This document shows, piece after piece, positions 28,200-36,262 of a stretch of 64,000 nucleotides of DNA (the stretch's first letter is position 1; every line of letters starts with the position of its first letter). The notes under the pieces are model-generated. The model had not been told where the DNA came from and did no database searches. It saw only the letters and a list, made by a program, of their open reading frames with translations. The stretch comes from Micromonospora sp. LH3U1 (GTDB lineage: Bacteria; Actinomycetota; Actinomycetes; Mycobacteriales; Micromonosporaceae). Both the position numbers and the translations under genes were made by a program. The stretch is from positions 1,798,001 through 1,862,000 of the forward strand of contig NZ_CP116936.1 in NCBI RefSeq assembly GCF_028475105.1, given 5' to 3'.

Positions 28200-28736
28200 T
28201 CAGTCGACGCTGAGCCGGTAGCCGATCCCGCGTACGGTGTGCACGCGCACCTCGTCACCGGTGGCACGCAGTTTGCGGCGCAACCGCTTCACGGCCGAGT
28301 GCAGAACCGCCGTGTCGCCGAGGTACGCGCAGCCCCAGACCGACTCGAAGAGCCTCTCGTACGTCCAGACTCCGAGCGGTGCGGTGGCGAGGTGCGTGAG
28401 CAGGTCCCGCTCCAGTCGGGTCAGCGGCAGCGGTTGTCCGCGCCAGGTCACCAGATGGTCGAGCGGGTCGATCGTGAGGTTGCCGAGGCTGATGTGACCG
28501 GCCGCGTTGGCGGCGGCTGGAGCGGCGGCGGCTGCGGTTGGATCCGGGGCGGGGGCGGTCGCGGGGGTGGCAAGCGGGGCCGGTGCGCCGATCAGGGGCG
28601 GGCCGATCATGGCTTGCAGTTCGGCGAGGTTGGTGCAGATCACCAGCGTGCCGAGGCCGTTGAGGCGTCGGACCATCCGCTCGCGCACCGACATGTCGGC
28701 GCTCACGCAGAACACGAGGGACACGTCGTCGACCAC
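28200..28736 (-). CDS. winged-helix (OmpR/PhoB-type) regulator with a non-phosphorylatable N-terminal domain
   Basis: A 178-residue protein from GTG 28736 behind AAAGGAGA. The C-terminal about 95 residues are a complete OmpR-type winged helix: ISLGNLTIDPLDHLVTWRGQ, LTRLERDLLTHLATAPLGVW, HSAVKRLRRKLRAT and VRGIGYRLSVD. The N-terminal about 50 residues (SLVFCVSADMSVRERMVRRL) have a receiver-like beta-alpha pattern but lack the phospho-Asp, and an Ala/Pro linker (about 50-80) joins the two. It probably acts without a kinase. It ends 17 bp from the tRNA terminator. Confidence 0.82.
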   Translation of the reverse strand: MVDDVSLVFCVSADMSVRERMVRRLNGLGTLVICTNLAELQAMIGPPLIGAPAPLATPATAPAPDPTAAAAAPAAANAAGHISLGNLTIDPLDHLVTWRGQPLPLTRLERDLLTHLATAPLGVWTYERLFESVWGCAYLGDTAVLHSAVKRLRRKLRATGDEVRVHTVRGIGYRLSVD

Positions 28737-28787
28737 TGCTCTCCTTTGCTGCCGCCAGTGAAAGACAACGCTGTCTGACTCCCATAG

Positions 28788-28976
28788 TCAATGGTTTCCG
28801 TCAGGCGGCGACTCCCCTGCGGGTTGGTTCAGAGGGTCAACACCCGTGGTTTCGGTGATGTGCAGGCCGGGTGGCGTGGGAACCGCCGCAGCCTCCCTGA
28901 TCGCCACGGTCATGATCGGCAGACGGGCGACCTCGCCGGCGCCGCTGACCGCCCACCACGCCATGATCTGGCTCAT
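28788..28976 (-). CDS. possible small hypothetical protein (62 residues)
   Basis: The frame starts at ATG 28976 with an AGGTGAG-like ribosome site about 9 nt upstream and encodes MSQIMAWWAVSGAGEVARLP, then a Pro/Thr-rich tail. There is no domain or membrane segment. It lies 51 bp upstream of the winged-helix regulator on the same strand and might be part of its leader. The call is weak. Confidence 0.35.
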   Translation of the reverse strand: MSQIMAWWAVSGAGEVARLPIMTVAIREAAAVPTPPGLHITETTGVDPLNQPAGESPPDGNH

Positions 28977-29069
28977 AATGCGGGTCTCACCTGGGGAAAT
29001 GGGGCGCTCCGGGTGCCTGTGATGGGCGGTACTTTGTCGAGCGTTCCAGATAGGGGGTAGCGTTCAGGT

Positions 29070-29651
29070 ATGGCACGTACCCGTGAGTTCGACCTCGACG
29101 CCGCGGTCACCGCTGCCATGGAGGTGTTCCGGACCAAGGGCTACGAGGGCACCTCCATGCGCGACCTCGCGGAGGCGACCGGCTTGGGCAGCGGCTCGAT
29201 CTACGCCGCCTTCGGCAGCAAGGACGGCCTCTACCTGGCGGTGCTCGACCTGTACCGGCAGCGTTACGCCGCACCGATGGTCGATCTGCTGCGCTCGGGC
29301 AACGACGCGCGAGCGGTCATCCGTGAGGTGTTCATCGGCACGGTGGACGACATCACCGGCGACGGCCAGCACCTCTCCTGCCTCATCGTCGGCGCGTCGA
29401 TGGAACGGGCACACCAGGACGTGCGGGTCGCCGAGCGGCTCCGCTCGACCACCCAGTCCCTGGAGCTGGCGCTCTACGACCTCCTCGCGGAGGCGCAGTT
29501 GCGGGGCCAGATCACCTCGGACCGCAGCGCCAGCGACCTGGCCGGCTTCCTGGTGACCAGCCTTCAGGGTCTGCGGGTGATGGGTGCCATCAACCCGGAC
29601 CGACCGGCGCTGACGCGCTACGCCGAGGTCGCGCTCACCTGCCTGGACTGA
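29070..29651 (+). CDS. TetR/AcrR family transcriptional regulator
   Basis: A 193-residue regulator starting at ATG 29070; TAGCGT (29058-29063) ends 6 nt before it, so the mRNA is probably leaderless. The HTH is AMEVFRTKGYEGTSMRDLAE followed by GLGSGSIYAAFGSKDGLYLA, very close to AcuR/YfiR-type regulators, and the C-terminal part has LSCLIVGASMERAHQD, a TetR_C_16-like pattern. The quinone-oxidoreductase-like gene starts 73 bp downstream and is the likely target. Confidence 0.9.
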   Translation: MARTREFDLDAAVTAAMEVFRTKGYEGTSMRDLAEATGLGSGSIYAAFGSKDGLYLAVLDLYRQRYAAPMVDLLRSGNDARAVIREVFIGTVDDITGDGQHLSCLIVGASMERAHQDVRVAERLRSTTQSLELALYDLLAEAQLRGQITSDRSASDLAGFLVTSLQGLRVMGAINPDRPALTRYAEVALTCLD

Positions 29652-29724
29652 GCACGCGCCGGCCTTCTGTTCCACATCGAGTGGCCACTGGTCTGGCCTG
29701 GCCCCGAATCACGAGGAGTCGAGA

Positions 29725-30681
29725 ATGAGAGCGGTCGGACTGCTGCGCTACGGCGGCCCGGAGGTGTTGCGGGTGGTCGAGCTTCCGACGCCGCACGCTG
29801 GCGCCGGCGAGGTCCGCATCCGCGTACGCGCGGCGGGGGTCAACCCCGCGGACACCCTGATCCGGGCCGGTATGACGCCGGTGCGGATCCGCGGGGCCGG
29901 GCCACTCCTACCCGGTCAGGACGTCGCCGGCACGATCGACGAGGTCGGTCCCGGCACCAGCGGTGCTCTCGCGCCGGGCGACCCGGTGATGGCCATGATC
30001 AACCCGACCCGGGAAGCCGGAGGCGGGTACGCCGAATGGGTCGTGCTTCCGGAGTCCTGGGTGGCGCCCACACCTGCCGGCGTGTCCTTCGCCGAGGCGG
30101 CCACCCTGCCGTTGAACGGGCTGACCGCCCTGCACGCGCTGGACCAGCTACGGCTGTCGCCCGGCAGCACCCTCGCCGTGACCGGTGCGGCCGGCGCCGT
30201 CGGCGGGTACGCCGTACAGCTCGCCAAAGCCGCCGGTCACCGGGTGCTGGCCGACGCGGCGCCCGGTGACGTCGACCTGGTCGCCGCGCTCGGGGCTGAC
30301 GTGACGGTGACCCGAGGCCCGGGTGTCGCCGACCGCTTTCGAGAGCACGCCCCGGACGGCGTGGATGCCGCTGTCGACACCGCGCTGATCGGCGGCGCGC
30401 TGCTGCCGGCGGTCCGCGACGGTGGTGCCGTCGCGCTGCTACGCGGTGGCCCCGACCCGGTGCTGCTGGCCCAGGCTGACCAACGGGGGATCGCCATGGT
30501 GGCCGCGTACGTGCACGAGTACGACGGGCGCCGCGACAAACTCGACCTGCTCCGACAGTTCGCCGAGGAGGGTGCGTTGACCCTTCGTGTCGCCGGCCGG
30601 TTCCCGTCGGAGGAGGCGGCCCGCGCGCACCAACTCCTGGAGGCCGGTGGGGTGCGCGGCCGGCTGGTCATCGATTTCTGA
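29725..30681 (+). CDS. NADP-dependent alcohol dehydrogenase/quinone oxidoreductase (MDR family)
   Basis: A 318-residue zinc-free medium-chain reductase starting at ATG 29725 after GAGGAG. The N-terminal catalytic part has RIRVRAAGVNPADTLIRAGM and LPGQDVAGTIDEVGPGT; the Rossmann part has LAVTGAAGAVGGYAVQLAKA. It lacks the zinc ligands of true alcohol dehydrogenases, as quinone oxidoreductases do. It should reduce an enone or quinone with NADPH. It is probably controlled by the TetR protein encoded just upstream. Confidence 0.88.
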   Translation: MRAVGLLRYGGPEVLRVVELPTPHAGAGEVRIRVRAAGVNPADTLIRAGMTPVRIRGAGPLLPGQDVAGTIDEVGPGTSGALAPGDPVMAMINPTREAGGGYAEWVVLPESWVAPTPAGVSFAEAATLPLNGLTALHALDQLRLSPGSTLAVTGAAGAVGGYAVQLAKAAGHRVLADAAPGDVDLVAALGADVTVTRGPGVADRFREHAPDGVDAAVDTALIGGALLPAVRDGGAVALLRGGPDPVLLAQADQRGIAMVAAYVHEYDGRRDKLDLLRQFAEEGALTLRVAGRFPSEEAARAHQLLEAGGVRGRLVIDF

Positions 30682-30729
30682 TTCCGTCGACGGCACCACC
30701 GGAGCACGCTGACCCACCCGCGTGTGCCG

Positions 30730-31710
30730 CTACCCGGTCGCGGAGAGCAGCGCCTCGGCGAGGTCGGTGCGGGCGCTGAGCAGCGTCCGGCCCCGCCGGT
30801 GGGTCACCACCAGGCCGGCCGCGCGTAATGCGGTGAGGTGTTGGGAGACCCCGGCGGGCGACATGTCGCTACGCCGGGCCAGCTCGGTGGTGCTGACCGG
30901 CGAGGTCAGTTCGGTGAGCAGTCGGGCCCGCCCGCGACCGATCACGGCGGCCAGTGCTTCCGGGACGCCGTTCGGGCGTTCCCAGAGGGTGCCGAGCCCA
31001 CGGGCGGGATAGGCGAGCTGCGGCGCGTCCCCTGCGGACACGCTCGCCACCGACGGCCACACGAAGACGGACGGGACCAGCACCAGGCCCGGGCCGCCCG
31101 TGACGTCCGGCGCCAGGCAGTGCCGCTGCGCGACGCGCAGGGTGTCGTCCTCCCACCGGACCTGCTGGTGCAGGTCGTTGAGGAGCACCGCCGCGCCGTC
31201 CTCGGCGAGGACGCGGGCGCGGGCGGTGATGTCCGCGTCGAGCAGCAGCCGCAGCCGTGGCCAGTGCGGGGCCAGGGCGATCCGCCAGTACGCCGCGATC
31301 TCCTCGGTCAGCCGGCGCAGCCCGCCCGGCGGGTCGGCGTACAGGGCCGTGAGCGCTGGCCTTCGGTCGCCCGGGTACAGGTCCAGATGCGTGCGGACGG
31401 TGTCGGCCGGGGTGGCGCGAAGTGCGGCCAGTTCGGTTGCCAGGTCCGGGATGAGGCCGGCGGGCGGCGGGGTGAGGAAGTCGGCCAGGTAGCCGGGCCG
31501 GGTCGGCACCAGTTGCCAGAGCAGCCCGCCGTCCTGGCCGACCAACCCCGCCTCGACCAGCGGTGGACGGACCCGGCGTACCCAGGGCAGGTGGACGGCG
31601 TGGTCCCCGGGGTCGCGTAGCACCCGGACGCTCGCGGCGACCTCCCACAGGCAGGAGACGGCGAACCGAATGCGGGCGACCGCCCCCGCTGACAAGCTGA
31701 TGGCGACCAC
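30730..31710 (-). CDS. ArsR-family winged-helix regulator with a large N-terminal domain (DUF5937-like)
   Basis: A 326-residue protein; GTG 31710 is the likely start, as the frame stays open upstream without likely coding content. The C-terminal about 75 residues form an ArsR-type HTH (LTSPVSTTELARRSDMSPAG, VSQHLTALRAAGLVVTHRRG). The N-terminal about 240 residues carry the conserved start RIRFAVSCLWEVAASVRVLR and a mid-domain with many Trp/Leu, as in DUF5937 regulators of actinobacteria. It is divergent from the isocitrate-lyase-family gene across 70 bp that contain a TTCAG-N6-CTGAA palindrome. Confidence 0.85.
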   Translation of the reverse strand: MVAISLSAGAVARIRFAVSCLWEVAASVRVLRDPGDHAVHLPWVRRVRPPLVEAGLVGQDGGLLWQLVPTRPGYLADFLTPPPAGLIPDLATELAALRATPADTVRTHLDLYPGDRRPALTALYADPPGGLRRLTEEIAAYWRIALAPHWPRLRLLLDADITARARVLAEDGAAVLLNDLHQQVRWEDDTLRVAQRHCLAPDVTGGPGLVLVPSVFVWPSVASVSAGDAPQLAYPARGLGTLWERPNGVPEALAAVIGRGRARLLTELTSPVSTTELARRSDMSPAGVSQHLTALRAAGLVVTHRRGRTLLSARTDLAEALLSATG

Positions 31711-31725
31711 GGCACCCCCGGTGGA

Positions 31726-31741
31726 TTCAGCTGGGACTGAA
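31726..31741. promoter_or_regulatory. TTCAG-N6-CTGAA palindrome between divergent genes
   Basis: An inverted repeat (TTCAGCTGGGACTGAA) centred 24 bp before the ArsR-family start and 47 bp before the lyase start. It is a likely operator through which the regulator controls both genes. Confidence 0.45.
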
Positions 31742-31780
31742 ACATTACTGCGGCGGCGGTGGCCGATCGAGACTTGCCGG

Positions 31781-32596
31781 GTGAGCGAACAACACACCCG
31801 AGCTGAACTGTTCCGATCCCTGCACACCCCCGGGTCGCCGCTGGTCCTGGTCAACGCCTGGGATGCCGCGAGCGCCCGCATCGTGGCGGCCGCTGGCGCC
31901 CGCGCGGTGGCCACCACCAGCGCCGGCGTCGCCTGGAGCCTGGGTGCGCCCGACGGCGACGTCCTCGGCCGCGACGCGGCCGTCGACCTGGTCGGCCGGG
32001 TCACCGCCTCGGTGTCGCTGCCGGTCACCGCGGACATCGAGTCCGGGTACGGGGCGACACCGGCGGAGGTCGGCGTGACCACCCGCGCGATGCTCGACGC
32101 CGGTGCCGTCGGCGTGAACGTCGAGGACGCCCGACATGAGGCCGGCCCGCCGTTGCGCGATGTGCCCGACCAGTGTGCCCGGATCGGCGCGGTGCGGGCC
32201 GCGGCCGACGCGGCGGGCGTGCCGCTCTACGTCAACGCCCGGATCGACACATACCTCAGCGGCGCCGGGGACCTCGACGAGACCGTGGCCCGGGCCGCTG
32301 CCTATCTCGCGGCCGGCGCAGACGGCATTTTCGTGCCCGGGGTGGTCGACCCGGTGACCATCCGCGCGCTGGTGCAGGCGGTGCCGGCGCCGCTGAACGT
32401 GCTCGCCGGGCCGGGCGCGCCGACGGTGGGGGAGCTGGCCCGGCTGGGGGTGGCCCGGGTGAGCCTCGGCTCGTCGGTCGCGGAGGCCGCGTACACGGTT
32501 GCCCGCCGGGCGGCGGATGAGGCGCTCGGCGCGGGCACGTACGGCGCGCTGGCGGACGCCCTCGACTACGGCACGCTCAACGCGCTGATGCGGTGA
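31781..32596 (+). CDS. isocitrate lyase/phosphoenolpyruvate mutase family protein
   Basis: A 271-residue protein from GTG 31781. The TIM-barrel family signature is clear: LVNAWDAASARIVAAAGARA, the metal-binding DIESGYG (here VTADIESGYGATPAEV), VNVEDARHEAGPP and the later VNARIDTYL. Members cleave or form C-C or C-P bonds next to a carboxylate, e.g. methylisocitrate lyase, oxaloacetate hydrolase or carboxy-PEP mutase. The KKCGH loop of true isocitrate lyases is absent, so the exact reaction is open. It is divergent from, and probably controlled by, the ArsR-family gene. Confidence 0.85.
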   Translation: MSEQHTRAELFRSLHTPGSPLVLVNAWDAASARIVAAAGARAVATTSAGVAWSLGAPDGDVLGRDAAVDLVGRVTASVSLPVTADIESGYGATPAEVGVTTRAMLDAGAVGVNVEDARHEAGPPLRDVPDQCARIGAVRAAADAAGVPLYVNARIDTYLSGAGDLDETVARAAAYLAAGADGIFVPGVVDPVTIRALVQAVPAPLNVLAGPGAPTVGELARLGVARVSLGSSVAEAAYTVARRAADEALGAGTYGALADALDYGTLNALMR

Positions 32597-32601
32597 GGGC
32601 T

Positions 32602-32684
32602 GCGCCGCGCCCGGAGGCGGTGCCTCCTGCGGCGCGGGGGCACGGGTGCGACGAGCCGGCCGCCTTCATCGGGGCGGCCGGCTC
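32602..32684. terminator. two hairpins between convergent genes
   Basis: GCGCCGC/GCGGCGC with an inner GGAGGC/GCCTCC stem (32602-32635), then GAGCCGGCCGCC/GGCGGCCGGCTC (32653-32684, perfect). They separate the convergent lyase and DUF6458 genes and probably end transcription from both sides. Confidence 0.7.
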
Positions 32685-32731
32685 GGCATCGGGTGATCCG
32701 CCGGCTCCGCCAGCGCTCGAGAGTGGTCCTG

Positions 32732-32974
32732 TCACAGCGGCGGGGCGATGTCCCGCCGCTCCTCGACCTGGCGGTACTCCACCGGCTGCTCGGTGGTGGT
32801 GACCACGGAGCGGCGGCGACCCCAGATCAGCGTGGTCATGATCAGGCCGAGTACGCCGGCACCCATCAGGATCCAGCCGACCACGTCGAGGTTGATGCCG
32901 CCGACGCTCGCGTCCAGCGCGAAGGTGAGGATCGCGCCGAGCGCGATCAGGAAGATGCTGGTGCCGATACCCAC
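32732..32974 (-). CDS. DUF6458 family two-helix membrane protein
   Basis: An 80-residue protein from ATG 32974 (MGIGTSIFLIALGAILTFAL). It has two membrane helices (1-20 and about 28-50: LDVVGWILMGAGVLGLIMTTLIW), a conserved basic WGRRRSV after the second, and a polar Glu/Arg tail. This small family is widespread in actinobacteria and has no known role. It stands alone. Confidence 0.85.
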   Translation of the reverse strand: MGIGTSIFLIALGAILTFALDASVGGINLDVVGWILMGAGVLGLIMTTLIWGRRRSVVTTTEQPVEYRQVEERRDIAPPL

Positions 32975-33062
32975 GACAGCCTCCTTAAGGGGGTGTGGTG
33001 TGCTGTCGAGGCATTCATTACCCCGGCGCGGGCCAGCGCAACCGCCGCCGCCCAGGGTGCCG

Positions 33063-33091
33063 CGCCAAGCGATCTTGGCGTCGGGTAGAGT
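33063..33091 (+). promoter_or_regulatory. hairpin and -10 box before the second tRNA cluster
   Basis: CGCCAAG-CGAT-CTTGGCG (33063-33080) is a perfect 7-bp hairpin; TAGAGT (33086-33091) is a likely -10 box 31 bp before tRNA-Gly, as in the first cluster. No good -35 is seen. Confidence 0.45.
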
Positions 33092-33121
33092 TCACCTGTC
33101 GCCGACGCTTGTCGGGGACGT

Positions 33122-33194
33122 GCGGACGTAGCGCAGCTGGTAGCGCATCACCTTGCCAAGGTGAGGGTCGCGGGTTCGAATCCCGTCGTCCGCT
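33122..33194 (+). tRNA. tRNA-Gly (GCC), second copy
   Basis: Identical to the tRNA at 27874-27946: acceptor GCGGACG/CGTCCGC, anticodon GCC, T arm GGGTTCGAATCCC. Confidence 0.97.
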
Positions 33195-33242
33195 CGCGAT
33201 TCACCCCGACGGGGCTCGGCCGCCGGTTCGGGCGGTCACCAC

Positions 33243-33314
33243 GGGCGATTGGCGCAGTGGGAGCGCGCTTCCTTGACACGGAAGAGGTCACTGGTTCAAA
33301 CCCAGTATCGCCCA
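33243..33314 (+). tRNA. tRNA-Val (GAC), second copy
   Basis: Identical to the tRNA at 28065-28136, including the encoded CCA. In this cluster the tRNA-Cys found at 27981 is absent and 48 bp of unrelated sequence separate the two tRNAs. Confidence 0.96.
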
Positions 33315-33323
33315 CCAGAGCAG

Positions 33324-33360
33324 AACGGCTCGTTACCGGATACCCGGTGACGAGCCGTTT
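33324..33360 (+). terminator. intrinsic terminator of the second tRNA cluster
   Basis: AACGGCTCGTTACCGG/CCGGTGACGAGCCGTT with an ATAC loop and TTT tail; the stem is the same as at 28146, showing that the terminator was duplicated with the tRNAs. Confidence 0.88.
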
Positions 33361-33411
33361 CCGTTCACAATCCGATGGCGGTCCTCATCGGAGGTTGCGA
33401 GACTCTGACCT

Positions 33412-34059
33412 GTGCGAGAGCCGGACCGTTTCCGCAACTCGGTGCGCGCGTGGGCGGCCGGCGGTGCGGACGCCGCGGCAGCCGCCACAGTGGCCCGGGG
33501 GTTGGCCGGGGACCTGCGCACGGTCGTGCTCGTCGAGGGGTTCAGCGACCAGTGCGCGGTGGAGGCGCTGGCCGAGCGGCGTGACCGCGACCTGGCCGGC
33601 GAGGGCGTGTGCGTCGTGCCCATCGGCGGCGCGATGGGCGTCGCCCGGTACCTGCGGCTTTTCGGTGCGCAGGGGCTGGCGCTGACCGTACGAGGGCTCT
33701 GCGACGAGGCCGAGGAGGGCTTCTTCCGACGCGGACTGGAACAGGCCGGCTTCGGCGGCGACCTGACCCGCTCGGCGATGGAAGCGCTGGGCTTCCACGT
33801 GTGCGTGACCGACCTGGAGGACGAGCTGATCCGTGCGCTCGGCAGCGACGGTGTCGAGCAGGTCATCGACGCCGAGCGCGATCTGGCCAGGTTCCGGACC
33901 TTCCAGAACCAACCCGCGCAGCGCGGGCGGACGATCGAGCGGCAACTGCGCCGCTTCATGGGCACGATGAGCGGCCGCAAGGCCCGGTACGCTCGCGCGC
34001 TCGTGCGCGCCCTCGACCCGAGCACCATTCCACGGCCGCTGGATCAGCTGCTCACCTGA
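33412..34059 (+). CDS. stand-alone OLD-type TOPRIM domain protein
   Basis: A 215-residue protein from GTG 33412. It opens with a short helical part, then the TOPRIM core: the glutamate motif DLRTVVLVEGFSDQCAVEAL, the glycine loop VVPIGGAMGVARYL, and an acidic VRGLCDEAEEGFF where DxD would lie, followed by FHVCVTDLEDELIRALG, a phrase typical of the TOPRIM of OLD nucleases. The ATPase half of OLD proteins is missing. It may be a metal-dependent nuclease or nucleotidyltransferase acting alone. No defence partners are adjacent. Confidence 0.75.
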   Translation: MREPDRFRNSVRAWAAGGADAAAAATVARGLAGDLRTVVLVEGFSDQCAVEALAERRDRDLAGEGVCVVPIGGAMGVARYLRLFGAQGLALTVRGLCDEAEEGFFRRGLEQAGFGGDLTRSAMEALGFHVCVTDLEDELIRALGSDGVEQVIDAERDLARFRTFQNQPAQRGRTIERQLRRFMGTMSGRKARYARALVRALDPSTIPRPLDQLLT

Positions 34060-34135
34060 CGCTTCTGCCACGGGCAGATCCGCTCCCGGCGAACAGGGGT
34101 GCCGTCCGTGAACCCGCGCCGGCAGGGTGGAGCGC

Positions 34136-35128
34136 ATGAGACTGCTGGTGCTGGGCGGTACGGGTTTCGTGGGCGGTGCGACGGTCACCGAGGCTGTGCG
34201 TCGCGGCTGGTCGGTGACGGTGTTCAACCGCGGGTTGCACGGCACGGTGCCTCCCGGCGTACACCGGTTGCGGGGTGACCGCACCGCGTCGGACGGCCTG
34301 GCGGCCCTGGCGGGCGGCGAGTGGGATGTGGTGGTGGACACCTGGGACGGTGCGCCGCGCGCTGCCCGGGACGCCGCCCGCACCCTCACCGACGCGGTCG
34401 GGCACTACGTGTACGTGTCGAGCGGTTCGGTCTACAGCGACCCGGCCGCACTCGGGCTGAACGAGGACTCCCCGGTGGTGGACGCCGACCCGGACTCCGT
34501 CGACGGCGACTACCCGCAGCTCAAGTCCGGTGCCGAGCGCGCCGTGCGGGAGGTCTTCGGTCGCCGCGCGCTGGTCGCCCGTGCCGGACTGATCCTTGGC
34601 CCGGGGGAGGACATCGGCCGGCTGCCCTGGTGGCTACGGAGGGTGGAGCGGGGCGGCGACGTGCTCGCCCCCGGGCCAGCCGACCTGCCGGTGCAGTACA
34701 TCGACGTACGCGACCTGGCGGGGTGGATGCTGGACGCGGGCGCCCGACGGCTGGGCGGCACCTTCAACGCGATCGGTCGTCCCGGGCAGACCACGATGGG
34801 CGAGCTGCTCGGCGCGTGTGTGGCTGCCACCGGAGCCGAGGCCCGGCTGCGCTGGACCGATCCGGCGCCGATCCTCGCCGCCGGTGTGGAGCCCTGGAGC
34901 GACCTGCCGATCTGGCTGCCGATCGGTCACCCGTACCGGGGGTTGCTGGAGCGGGACGTGACCCGCGCCTTCGCCGCCGGGCTGACCTGCCGGCCGGTGG
35001 CAGAGACAGTTGACGACACCTGGCGGTGGCTACGCGAGGTCGGTCCGGTCCCGCCCCGCGCGGGGCGACCGCAGCGCAGCTCGATCGGGCTGGACCCGGC
35101 CCGAGAGGCCGCCGTGCTCGCCGGCTGA
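34136..35128 (+). CDS. NAD-dependent epimerase/dehydratase family protein
   Basis: A 330-residue extended short-chain reductase starting at ATG 34136. The Rossmann motif is LLVLGGTGFVGGATVTEAVR; the active-site Ser/Tyr pattern is YVYVSSGSVYS, with DGDYPQLKSGAERAV carrying YxxxK in the form YPQLK. The family includes nucleotide-sugar epimerases and reductases; no sugar genes are adjacent, so the substrate is unknown. The C-terminal part (DLPIWLPIGHPYRGLLERDV) resembles reductases of actinobacteria acting on small metabolites. Confidence 0.82.
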   Translation: MRLLVLGGTGFVGGATVTEAVRRGWSVTVFNRGLHGTVPPGVHRLRGDRTASDGLAALAGGEWDVVVDTWDGAPRAARDAARTLTDAVGHYVYVSSGSVYSDPAALGLNEDSPVVDADPDSVDGDYPQLKSGAERAVREVFGRRALVARAGLILGPGEDIGRLPWWLRRVERGGDVLAPGPADLPVQYIDVRDLAGWMLDAGARRLGGTFNAIGRPGQTTMGELLGACVAATGAEARLRWTDPAPILAAGVEPWSDLPIWLPIGHPYRGLLERDVTRAFAAGLTCRPVAETVDDTWRWLREVGPVPPRAGRPQRSSIGLDPAREAAVLAG

Positions 35129-35147
35129 CCGCGCCCGCCGTCTGAGT

Positions 35148-36121
35148 TCAGGCCGGCACCACCGGCAGGTCCAGCACCTCCTCGACGCGGCGGCGGGGGG
35201 TCGGTCGGCCCGGCTGGCCGTACCCGATCCGCAGCACCATCTGCGGCGTGCCGAACCGTCCCAGCGACAGTCGCAGCTGCTCGCGGGCAGTGGGCACCTC
35301 GATCGGCTGGGAGAGCATCGACACGCTGAGCCCGGCGTCGGTGGCGGTGAGCAGCAGCCGCTGCAGGGCCTGCCCGGCAATCACCTGGTCCACGGCGGTG
35401 TTGCCGACCGAGCCCAGCACACCCACCAGGGGCTCCGGCTCGAAGTCCCGGCCCGGGGCCCGGTCCAGCCCGCCGAAGCCACGCGTCGGCAGCACATCCT
35501 GCGGCTCGCTCTGCGGCCCCCGGCCGAGGTGGGCACGCCGTCCGGCGCGGGCTCCCGGCGCAGCCACTGCTCGCGCTCGGTCCGGTACGCGGGGTCCCGC
35601 TCCAGCACCCGATGGGCGCTGCGGGCGATCTCACCGAACGCGGCAACCGCGCTCACCCCGATCAGCAGCTCCAACCAGCACTGCTCGGCGCGGGCCGCCT
35701 CGCCGAGACGCCACCGGGCGTCGGCCGGCACCGGGTCCGGCCAGAACGGCATGCGGTTGCTGAACCGGCGGGGGATGGCCGCGTACAGGCTCTGCTCGGC
35801 GGGGGAGGGTCGGCGCGGGATGTCCGGCACCAGCCGGGCCAGCAGGTCCGGCTCGGCGGGGTCGGGGCGCAGCCGCACCTGGGCCGGGACACCGGCCACG
35901 GCCAGTGCCACCCGCAGGTTGAACAACGCGGCGCCGCAGGCGATCCGGACACCCCACCCGCTCGGGTCGGTCGCCGGCAGCCGGCGGGTCGGGTCGGCCA
36001 GCACCTCGATGCCGCCGTCGCGCAGCCGCAGCCGCCACGGTTGGGTGTTGTGCAACGACGGTGCCCGGATGGCGTCCACGGCGGCGGCCCGCAGGTGGGC
36101 CGCGGTGTACCCGATGTCCAT
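35148..36121 (-). CDS. Acg-family nitroreductase-fold protein (DosR-regulon type), frameshifted
   Basis: Starts at ATG 36121 after GAGGAG. The first part is VDAIRAPSLHNTQPWRLRLR and ATDPSGWGVRIACGAALFNL, shared with the paralog at 38849. The reading frame must change near 35517-35521: one more base in the run of five C (G on the coding strand) would continue as GPQSEPQDVLPTRGFGGLDR to the end at 35148. The product would be about 325 residues. In Mycobacterium tuberculosis, Acg (Rv2032) and its relatives sit in the DosR regulon and bind FMN without proven enzyme activity. A DosR-like box lies 92 bp upstream. Confidence 0.82.
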
Positions 36122-36212
36122 GGCGGTGCTCCTCTCCCGGTGCCCGGCGGCGGGGTGGTGCCACTCCGTCCGGTGAACCTTCATGGTCGGTCCGACGGGC
36201 GGCCGCCGAGCA

Positions 36213-36226
36213 GGGCCGGACGTCCC
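36213..36226 (-). promoter_or_regulatory. DosR-like box upstream of the first Acg gene
   Basis: On the coding strand GGGACGTCCGGCCC, matching GGGACTTTNGGCCC at 12 of 14 positions (N counted). It is 92 bp from the Acg start codon. Confidence 0.65.
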
Positions 36227-36262
36227 GACCCGCCGGGCCCGACCGCCCCCTGAACAACGCGC

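Noticed and set aside
27874..33360. Integrated phage or ICE between the two tRNA clusters
   Set aside because: No integrase, excisionase, phage or transfer genes; repeated parts are whole tRNAs plus terminators rather than a tRNA 3'-end att site.
35148..35567. C-terminal half of the first Acg protein as a separate gene
   Set aside because: It lacks its own start signals and continues the paralog's sequence after a one-base shift.
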